A stretch of 34,317 bases of DNA from Erysipelotrichaceae bacterium (lineage in GTDB: Bacteria > Bacillota_I > Bacilli_A > Erysipelotrichales > Erysipelotrichaceae). Of the stretch, positions 26,951 to 34,317 are shown piece by piece. Numbering within the stretch: position 1 is the stretch's first letter; each line of letters begins with the position of its first letter. The position numbers and the translations under genes are program-made. The stretch spans positions 1 through 34,317 of the forward strand of contig JALEVB010000102.1 in assembly GCA_022780745.1 (NCBI GenBank). Reading direction: 5' to 3'. The notes beneath the pieces are model-generated. The model saw only the letters and a list, made by a program, of their open reading frames with translations, did no database searches and was not told the DNA's origin.

Positions 26951-28937
26951 TATCATCATCCCATTCCATTTCATCTAGTACTGCATAAACATCTTCATAA
27001 CTATATCCCTGTCCAATACAATACTTAAAGATACTATTACGCAAACTAGCATTACTATTAGCTTTATTTTCATATTTTCTTCTTGCTTTATAGGCACAGG
27101 CTTTTAGATTATTGATCTCATTGTTTTCATCATCTGAAAAGTTCATTTTATTTAATACTTCATTGATTATATCATTACTAAAGCCTCTAACTAATAGTTT
27201 CTGATATATTAGTTTCTGTTTCATCTTTAATGACTTGCCATTAATGGTATCCTGAATCTTTTCAGCATATTTAATTGCATGATCTAGTTCCTCATCCTGT
27301 GAACTATCCTGCAATAGTTTCTCGATCATTTCATATGGTATACCTTTTTTCTTTAAATGCTTAATGATCTTATTTTCTCCCTGTAAGGTCATTTTCATAT
27401 TATAGATCGTATTTTGAGTATAGGTATAATCATTGATATAATTCTTCTTTTCTAGTTCATCAACGATTTCATTAATGGTTTCAATATCACATTGAGTTTC
27501 ATTAGTTAACCAGTCATATATCTCTTTGGTTGTACGATCTTTACGTGATATCATTTTGACACAGTCAATATAAGCTTTGACCTTAGTCTGTTCATGTTCA
27601 AGTTCTTCTATCTGTTTAATATTAAGCTTAGAACCCTTTCTGATTCCCTTATTAAAGTAAGTATCAAAAGAAACGATGATCTTCTTTTCTTCATCCTGCT
27701 TAAGTAGATATAATTCAACATATTCTTCTTTCGTCTTGATCTTATCAACAAGATATAGATCATTATAGCTAGCTATAGCCTTTTGATATACTTGCATGAT
27801 CTTTTCATAGAAGATATCCTGATCATATGGCTTAGCCTGTTCAATACACATAGTACGTCTATTGATCTTTTCTTCTTTACTAAAACGACTAAAAGCATCT
27901 AACTTGTCAGCTAGATCTTTACTATCTTCAAAGAAGTAACCAGTTTGACCATCAATTAATAAATCATCTAGTACTTTATCATATCTGGCAAAAACCATTA
28001 GACCACTAGCTAAAGCTTCAACATAAGTCATACCTTGAGTTTCTGTTAAGCTAGCACTAACAAAAGCATCCGCAAAATGATAATATGCTGGTACTTCACT
28101 TTGTGGTTTTTTACCAGCAAAGATAACTCTATCACTTACATCAAGTTCCTTAGCTAACTGCTGCAATTGTTCAACCTGTGGTCCTCCACCAACGATAACT
28201 AATTTGATCTTATCATTAACACCCTTTAAATAACTAAAAGCCTTAATAACAATATCAATACTCTTTTCCTCAGCTATTCTGCCTACAAAAACGATCAAAC
28301 AGTCATCCATAGCGATATTCATACTAGCTCTAAGTTCTTGTTTTCTTTGTTCGCTGGTAATAGCTGGGTCAAATCTTTTAATATCTAATCCTGTTGGTAC
28401 AACATAGATATCACTTTTAACTCCATATCCCAATAACATCTGTTTAGTCTTTTCACTTGGGGTAATAACCTGTGTAGAATTATCCCCATATAGTTTACTT
28501 AATTTCGCTACTAGATTTTTAGCTGCCTTATCAACTGTTTTAGAATTAATAAAATTGACATAATGAGTATAATCCTCATATGTTGTATGATAAGTACTAA
28601 CGATAGGAATATTTAAACTAGCAGCACAAATATATGCAAATATACCTACTCCAAATTCAGTTTGAACATGGATCAGATCCAGATCAAGTTTCTTTATTTC
28701 ATTATAAGCATTAAGATGAATAGGACTAGTCAAACTATAGCCATATAAAAACTTTAGCTCAATACCAGCTAATCTTAATATATTATCTTCCCACTCATAC
28801 TTTCCTAATCCAACTTTAGTTGTTACAACATAGACAGTATGTCCATGTTTCTCTAATTCATTTTTTAGTGTCGCTGTAGATGTTGCAACTCCATTTACTT
28901 CTGGTAAATAAGTATCTGAAAATAAACCAATACGCAT
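26940..28937 (-). CDS. GT4 glycosyltransferase (diacylglycerol glucosyltransferase-like) fused to C-terminal RecX-like domain
   Basis: N-terminal about 390 aa: FSDTYLPEVNGVATS, VSTYHTTYEDY, VFVGRIAEEKSIDI, ETQGMTYVEALASGL. C-terminal about 265 aa has the RecX layout: V-K..., F-NKGIRKGSKL, KDRTTKEIYDWL, KKNYINDYTYTQN, HLKKKGIPYEMIEKLL, LLVRGFSNDIINEVL, CIGQGYSYEDVYAVL. Confidence 0.88.
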   Translation of the reverse strand: MRIGLFSDTYLPEVNGVATSTATLKNELEKHGHTVYVVTTKVGLGKYEWEDNILRLAGIELKFLYGYSLTSPIHLNAYNEIKKLDLDLIHVQTEFGVGIFAYICAASLNIPIVSTYHTTYEDYTHYVNFINSKTVDKAAKNLVAKLSKLYGDNSTQVITPSEKTKQMLLGYGVKSDIYVVPTGLDIKRFDPAITSEQRKQELRASMNIAMDDCLIVFVGRIAEEKSIDIVIKAFSYLKGVNDKIKLVIVGGGPQVEQLQQLAKELDVSDRVIFAGKKPQSEVPAYYHFADAFVSASLTETQGMTYVEALASGLMVFARYDKVLDDLLIDGQTGYFFEDSKDLADKLDAFSRFSKEEKINRRTMCIEQAKPYDQDIFYEKIMQVYQKAIASYNDLYLVDKIKTKEEYVELYLLKQDEEKKIIVSFDTYFNKGIRKGSKLNIKQIEELEHEQTKVKAYIDCVKMISRKDRTTKEIYDWLTNETQCDIETINEIVDELEKKNYINDYTYTQNTIYNMKMTLQGENKIIKHLKKKGIPYEMIEKLLQDSSQDEELDHAIKYAEKIQDTINGKSLKMKQKLIYQKLLVRGFSNDIINEVLNKMNFSDDENNEINNLKACAYKARRKYENKANSNASLRNSIFKYCIGQGYSYEDVYAVLDEMEWDDDNDK

Positions 28938-28950
28938 ATCTTATCCTCTT

Positions 28951-29985
28951 TCACTTTTTACTACTAACTATTTTAACATACAAAAATGTTAAACCACCAA
29001 TTATCATTACAAAATAATATGACATAAAACGCCATAATAACATGGAACTGCTAGCCGCTACCTTACCAAATATCTTAGAAAACATAATAACATAGGTAGC
29101 TTCCGTACCTCCGCTTGCTCCAGGAATTGGTATGAAGCAATTGATCATACTAATATATGAACTCATTGCCATTACTTTTACTAATTCGATAGCTTTGATA
29201 TCAATACCCAAGGCTTTAAGACAAATAAAAGGGATACTATAATAAAGTAATAAACGAATGATATTACAGATTATTACTTCTATAATTACGATCTTATTAG
29301 CTTTTAGCTTTTTAGTTTCGTTATCAAAACGCTTTAACTGTTTATTTAATGTATCGATGGTATTTTGCTTATCATTGATCAGATGCAATCGATGACATAT
29401 TTCTATCCCCTTGGTAGTTATAAAATGATATATCTTATCAAATTTAACCAATGCCCATAAACTAACAATGATTCCACTGCTAATAATAAATCCTAAAATA
29501 ACCAATATCAATAGATTAGAAAAATAAGCCATAAAATAGCTAAGTTTAGTAATAAGCAATACAAAAACCACAACGACCATGGTTGACTGATAAATGATAA
29601 AATCCATCCATAATACACTAGCAGCATCACTAATATCGACATTCTGTTTCTTGAAAATATAAACCTGGGCTACCTGTCCACCAGATGAACCAGGCGTAAC
29701 ACCATGAAAAAAACTAGCTACTAGTCCATTTTGAATTCCGTGTATTAGTTTATAATGTGGGTTAGATATTTTTGTTAATAATGTCAATGCCATACCGATA
29801 AAAAACTGAATAGCTAAAACCACTATTACCAGTAATAATAAATATGTATGATCAATATTCTTTATCAACAAAACAATTTCATCAAAATTATCCTTTAGTG
29901 AAAACCATAAGACAAAGATGGTCAAAGAAAATACTAATAAAATATTAAATAGATAATTACTGAATAGTTTTTTTATTTTTTTCAT
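28951..29985 (-). CDS. Lysylphosphatidylglycerol synthase TM-region/flippase-like (UPF0104-type) membrane protein
   Basis: Polytopic; FFHGVTPGSSGGQVAQVYIFKK and PIPGASGGTEATY motifs. Confidence 0.87.
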   Translation of the reverse strand: MKKIKKLFSNYLFNILLVFSLTIFVLWFSLKDNFDEIVLLIKNIDHTYLLLLVIVVLAIQFFIGMALTLLTKISNPHYKLIHGIQNGLVASFFHGVTPGSSGGQVAQVYIFKKQNVDISDAASVLWMDFIIYQSTMVVVVFVLLITKLSYFMAYFSNLLILVILGFIISSGIIVSLWALVKFDKIYHFITTKGIEICHRLHLINDKQNTIDTLNKQLKRFDNETKKLKANKIVIIEVIICNIIRLLLYYSIPFICLKALGIDIKAIELVKVMAMSSYISMINCFIPIPGASGGTEATYVIMFSKIFGKVAASSSMLLWRFMSYYFVMIIGGLTFLYVKIVSSKK

Positions 29986-30064
29986 ATGGTTATTATACCG
30001 TTTCTAGCATCTTATTAAAAGTCTTGCACATTTTTTTAATAAAATCTTAAGAAACACTTTCTTA

Positions 30065-30529
30065 TTAAACAATTTGCTCCATAACGATTTTTAACTTATT
30101 CATCCCCATTTTTTCATAAAACTTCATTGCTGATCCATTCAAGCACCAGACATTCAATGTCACACGATAACAGTCATTATTTGATGCTTCCTGTAATACA
30201 TAATGATATAGATCAGTGGCAATATGTCGACGACGATAGTTTTCATCAACACATAGATCATCAATATATAAAGTCTTCATTTTATGCATACTATTGTTTT
30301 CAACATATTCATAGATACAAAATGCATAACCTAATACCATATCATTATCATCAGTATAGACAAATATCGGTCTTTGATCATCATTGATAATGGCTGTTAA
30401 CTGTTCATCATTATATTTCTTTGCCCCTTTTATAAAGATATCTGGTCTTCCATTAGCATGGACATCTTGTACCTGAAATAGAATATGATCTAAACGTTCA
30501 ATATCACTAACTCTTGCTCTTCTAATCAT
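30065..30529 (-). CDS. GNAT family N-acetyltransferase
   Basis: LYIDDLCVDENYRRRHIATDLYHYVLQEA; LNVWCLNGSAMKFYEKMGM. Confidence 0.88.
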   Translation of the reverse strand: MIRRARVSDIERLDHILFQVQDVHANGRPDIFIKGAKKYNDEQLTAIINDDQRPIFVYTDDNDMVLGYAFCIYEYVENNSMHKMKTLYIDDLCVDENYRRRHIATDLYHYVLQEASNNDCYRVTLNVWCLNGSAMKFYEKMGMNKLKIVMEQIV

Positions 30530-30530
30530 A

Positions 30531-31955
30531 CTAACACTTCCTTATGATCTGTTTTAATACTTCAAATGAACGATCAAAGCTAGCTAGATCTAGCATTTCA
30601 TCTGGAGTATGAGCATTAAATGATTTTGGACCATAGGTAATAATATCCATATCAGGATTCATAGCTACAAAGTGACCACATTCTAAACCTCCATGAATTG
30701 CCTGACATTTTAGTTCTATTCCTTTTTCTTTTAGAATACTAGTTAATAACTCTCTTAGTTTGCTCTTTTCTTTATATGGCCATCCTGGATAATCAGCATC
30801 TTTTTTAATTGTTCCATTACAAATAGATGCCAATAAAGCTATCTTATTATAGATATCATCTTTATATCCTAATAATGGTGAACGAATAGCAAAATAACAG
30901 TTTACTTTATCTTCAAATGTTCTTACTACTCCCATATTCAAACTAGCTAATGTTAAACCTTCTATTGCCATACTAGGAGCAATAAAGCCATTAGGACTTA
31001 AATAGATAAAATTAATAACATTATTAGTACTTTCAATAGTCATTGCTTTATCAATCATTGCTATCGGTTCTAGTTTTACATCAAAACCATTATCACTCTC
31101 ATTTAACATCTCTAAAATTCCACATTTTAAAGGCTCTAAAGCCAAATTCAAATCATCCAAACTAAAACTACTACTAAACTCAATAACAGCCTCACGAGGG
31201 ATAGCATTTTCCTTTAAACCACCATTAAAACTAATAAGATGAAGATCATGATCCTTCAAACCATTCAAGATCTTACTAGCTAAAACATTACTATTTCCAC
31301 GATTCTTACTAATAAGGCCACCACTATGACCACCCTTTAAACCACTAATAGCTAAACGATAACAATTTAAACTATTTGCTTCATAAGCAGTACTAATACT
31401 AACAACACACCTTCTGCCACCACTGCTGCTAATACAAGTATTAACCTCACCACCACCATCAAGATTTATCATTCTTGAAGCAATGATATCTTCCTTCTTA
31501 AGATTAGCAGCACCAAGAAGTCCAATCTCTTCCATCGTAGTAAAAATACACTCAAGCTTAGGATGAACCAAGGAATCATCATCCAAAATAGCAAGCATGT
31601 AGCTAACTCCCGTTCCATCATCAGCACCCAATGTAGTACCCTTAGCTTTTAAATAACCATCTTCAACATATAAATTCAAACTATCTTTTTCAAAATCAAA
31701 TTCAACATCATTATTCTTCTCACAAACCATATCGATATGTGCCTGTAAGATCAAAGCTTCATCATTCTCTTTAGACTTACTAGCCTCTTTAAAAATAATA
31801 ACATTATCAACATCATCTCTTTTATAAGCTAAATTATGTTCTTTAGCAAACTCAACGATATAATCAGCAATCCTGCTCTCATTTCTTGACCCATGAGGTA
31901 TCTTACTGATTTCATTAAAATAGAAACAATGTTTTTTACTTAAATCAAATTCCAT
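30531..31955 (-). CDS. pepD: Aminoacyl-histidine dipeptidase (PepD, M20 family)
   Basis: ISKIPHGSRNE, LQAHIDMVCEKN, TTLGADDGTGVSYMLAILDD, FTTMEEIGLLGA, GGHSGGLISKNRGN, GGLECGHF. Confidence 0.93.
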   Translation of the reverse strand: MEFDLSKKHCFYFNEISKIPHGSRNESRIADYIVEFAKEHNLAYKRDDVDNVIIFKEASKSKENDEALILQAHIDMVCEKNNDVEFDFEKDSLNLYVEDGYLKAKGTTLGADDGTGVSYMLAILDDDSLVHPKLECIFTTMEEIGLLGAANLKKEDIIASRMINLDGGGEVNTCISSSGGRRCVVSISTAYEANSLNCYRLAISGLKGGHSGGLISKNRGNSNVLASKILNGLKDHDLHLISFNGGLKENAIPREAVIEFSSSFSLDDLNLALEPLKCGILEMLNESDNGFDVKLEPIAMIDKAMTIESTNNVINFIYLSPNGFIAPSMAIEGLTLASLNMGVVRTFEDKVNCYFAIRSPLLGYKDDIYNKIALLASICNGTIKKDADYPGWPYKEKSKLRELLTSILKEKGIELKCQAIHGGLECGHFVAMNPDMDIITYGPKSFNAHTPDEMLDLASFDRSFEVLKQIIRKC

Positions 31956-31958
31956 AAA

Positions 31959-32963
31959 CTAGCCTTCCAATACTTTTGTATATACTTCCTTCAATTGTTC
32001 ACCAATTTTAGAAATATCTCTACTTTTAGCTACATTATAACCATTTTCTTTAGTACTAGCTATTCTTTTATTAACAATATCATCGATGTACCTAATAAAT
32101 TCTTCATTACTATTAGCTTTATAACAATCTTGCTTATCAATCAGCCATGGATCAAAAACTCCAATATCACGAACCAAAACATTAGCCTTACTAGCCAAAG
32201 CCTCTAATACAACGATACCTTCCGTCTCCTCATATGAAGCAAAAAAGAAACAGTCACAATCTAAATATGCACCTTCAATGATCGGTCCTTTAACATAGCC
32301 AGGAAAATAAACATTATTAGGATGATCATTGATCACATCCCTAACTTCTTTAGGTATAGAAACCAAAGGTGTATAACCAAACCAGATAAACTTATAATCT
32401 GGCAAAGCCTTAGCAACCTCTACAAAATCCAAAATACCTTTTCTTTCAAAATACAAACCTACGGAAATAATAACTTTTTCACCTTCCTGGATACCAAAAT
32501 ACCTTCGATAAGCTTTGACTTTCTCCTCATCATAGGCATATCTATTAATATCAATACCATTACTAATAGGATAAATTGGTAACTCAATACCATAACTCTC
32601 TAGTAACTTCTTAGAATATGGTGTAGGCGTAATGATTGCATCAGCCATTGTATAAACACTAACAATTCTTTTTTTAAAAATTGGAGCAATCTGATTAGAC
32701 AAAACAAAACTATTTTTAAAATCTTCTTCCGTACTATGAGCATGACTAATAACCTTCTTGCCAAGCTTTCTAGCATGTTTAATAATAGACTCACTAGTCA
32801 ATCCATAAGTATTAATATGTAAAATATCATAATCTTCACAATAAGGATCACAGGTATATTCAATACCTTGTGAAGCTAAAGCAGCCTGCTGATGTTTCAT
32901 TGCCCTACCAATACCAGAAGTCTTAATTAACTCTTCACTTTCAAAATATAAGAATATTTTCAT
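31959..32963 (-). CDS. GT4 glycosyltransferase, CpoA/glycolipid glycosyltransferase-like
   Basis: SGIGRAMKHQQAAL, HAHSTEEDFKNSF, YPISNGIDINRY, ETEGIVVLEALASKANVLVRDIGVF. Confidence 0.85.
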   Translation of the reverse strand: MKIFLYFESEELIKTSGIGRAMKHQQAALASQGIEYTCDPYCEDYDILHINTYGLTSESIIKHARKLGKKVISHAHSTEEDFKNSFVLSNQIAPIFKKRIVSVYTMADAIITPTPYSKKLLESYGIELPIYPISNGIDINRYAYDEEKVKAYRRYFGIQEGEKVIISVGLYFERKGILDFVEVAKALPDYKFIWFGYTPLVSIPKEVRDVINDHPNNVYFPGYVKGPIIEGAYLDCDCFFFASYEETEGIVVLEALASKANVLVRDIGVFDPWLIDKQDCYKANSNEEFIRYIDDIVNKRIASTKENGYNVAKSRDISKIGEQLKEVYTKVLEG

Positions 32964-33071
32964 TGTTCTTTCCTTTCCAAAAACCAGTTATAATTGTACA
33001 CCTTTTATCGTAATTATCTTTTATAAAAAATACATATTATACAAAAAAATCATAATGACTATTTTGCTTTA

Positions 33072-33100
33072 TAAAAAAATTATGCTATAAGCATAACTTT
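33072..33100 (-). terminator. Terminator-like hairpin downstream of NUDIX gene
   Basis: Minus strand: ttatgc-ttata-gcataa then ttttttta; enclosed by an outer inverted repeat (33063-33072 with 33107-33116). Confidence 0.6.
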
Positions 33101-33128
33101 TAAGCAATAAAGCAAATATTAATTTTTT

Positions 33129-33611
33129 CTAAATTTTATTTGCCAAATAATGTGCTAAAAACTGTTTAGCTAAACTATTAGGCTTGATATTAACTAAAGC
33201 ATCATCAGGATAAAACCATTGATAACTATCGATTTCATAATTATTATGAACATTATCATCTGAAGTATAACAAATAAAATTAACCATTAAAGTATTGCTA
33301 GGTTCATAATACTGACTCTTATTAAATTTATAGCTAACCAATTCCAGATCAGTTTCCTCTTTTAATTCTCTTTTCAAAGCACTCTCAATACTTTCACTAT
33401 AATTAACATATCCAGCTACCAGAATATAATCATTCTTATGATACTGTTTAATTAATAATATCTTATTATTAGGTGCAATGACGATCATACTGATTGCAAC
33501 ATTATACATCTTAAAACGATATTCTTTACAGTTTTCACAATATGGTATCACACCCTCATTTTCCAGATATCTATCTACTAATTTTCTTCCACATTTAATA
33601 CAATAACTCAT
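33129..33611 (-). CDS. NUDIX hydrolase with N-terminal zinc-ribbon
   Basis: CIKCGRKL...PYCENCKEYRF; Nudix box GYVNYSESIESALKRELKEETDLEL. Confidence 0.9.
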   Translation of the reverse strand: MSYCIKCGRKLVDRYLENEGVIPYCENCKEYRFKMYNVAISMIVIAPNNKILLIKQYHKNDYILVAGYVNYSESIESALKRELKEETDLELVSYKFNKSQYYEPSNTLMVNFICYTSDDNVHNNYEIDSYQWFYPDDALVNIKPNSLAKQFLAHYLANKI

Positions 33612-33613
33612 AG

Positions 33614-34317
33614 CTAATGACTTTCTATAAATTCTTTAGTTGCACTATTGAAGCAAAAATAACACATTGGAATAACCGAAACGATCAATCCTGCAACAAA
33701 GACATATTTCATAATAAATATATCACATAATACTCCAAATACCACACTAGAAATCGCACATCCACCCATTGAACTAGACTGAATAAAACCAAGAATAGCC
33801 CCTCTATTAGTATCTGGCAAAGCCAGCATCATACTGGCATTAAAGATCGAATTACCAAGCGTATTCATAAAACAGGCAACAAAAAAAGCTATAGCCATAA
33901 ATATCATACTATTACTTAAATAAGCAAATAAATAGATAACAGCACAAGATATAAAACCAAAAGTCATTAAAAAATATCTTTGTCTAGGATTAAGTTTAAT
34001 AACGCTTAGACCCAAAACACAAAGCAATGATCCACAAGTCTCAATAGCCATCAAAAGCCCATAATAATCAATACTAAAACCCTTATTTAAAACAAAAGGC
34101 AACATCAATGTAATAGGTCCATAACAAAGAAAATTAATTAACAAAGCAAAGCTAACAAACATCCTTAAAAACCTATCACTAACTATCGCTTTCATACCTG
34201 TTAATAAATCATTTAGCATAGAAGAAATAGTAACCTTATTACCCTGCTGAACACTTCTAGGAACTTTAATAAAAACTTCTGTAAAAGCTGATAACAAATA
34301 ACTAATACCATTAAGAA
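33614..34317 (-). CDS. MFS transporter, C-terminal part (5' end outside window)
   Basis: Open frame continues to the window edge (...LNGISYLLSAFTEVFIKVPRSVQQG); multiple TM helices. Confidence 0.8.
   Translation of the reverse strand, partial: LNGISYLLSAFTEVFIKVPRSVQQGNKVTISSMLNDLLTGMKAIVSDRFLRMFVSFALLINFLCYGPITLMLPFVLNKGFSIDYYGLLMAIETCGSLLCVLGLSVIKLNPRQRYFLMTFGFISCAVIYLFAYLSNSMIFMAIAFFVACFMNTLGNSIFNASMMLALPDTNRGAILGFIQSSSMGGCAISSVVFGVLCDIFIMKYVFVAGLIVSVIPMCYFCFNSATKEFIESH

Noticed and set aside
30127-30387. 86-aa plus-strand His-rich ORF
   Set aside because: Antisense to the GNAT gene; His richness comes from AT-rich ATG/ATC codons in reverse complement, and no RBS is seen.
1-34317. CRISPR array, tRNA or rRNA genes, riboswitches
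   Set aside because: No regularly spaced direct repeats, cloverleaf-like sequences or conserved riboswitch cores were recognised by eye; a covariance-model scan (Infernal/tRNAscan) would be decisive.

Overview
The window is a low-GC Firmicutes chromosome segment. Gene content and order suggest Erysipelotrichia or a relative, but this is inference. Nearly all genes are on the minus strand. From left to right it contains: a complete IS1182-like insertion sequence; a YjjI/YjjW-type glycyl radical enzyme and its activase; rpsU, deoC, murE, mtaB, rsmE, a CBS/CorC-type membrane protein, a 35-aa sORF with a strong RBS, a PHP-domain phosphatase, ftsZ and ftsA; rpmB on the plus strand; an accessory cassette at about 13.7-17.0 kb; then thiN, rpe, rsgA, prkC, PP2C, rlmN, rsmB, priA, yhaM-like, a glycosyltransferase fused to a complete RecX-like domain, an LPG-synthase-TM-like protein, GNAT, pepD, a second GT4, NUDIX and a partial MFS gene. 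The most interesting region is the accessory cassette, which sits between thiN and rpmB, neighbours in the classical Firmicutes arrangement. It encodes an XRE-TPR regulator with a cysteine-rich insertion in its HTH, a 59-aa secreted Cys-containing peptide, a thioredoxin-like lipoprotein, a secreted precursor whose C-terminal Cys-rich domain resembles halocin C8-like bacteriocins, and two small membrane proteins that could provide immunity. It looks like a regulated, disulfide-dependent bacteriocin locus. Calls come from reading the sequence and from family knowledge; no searches were run.
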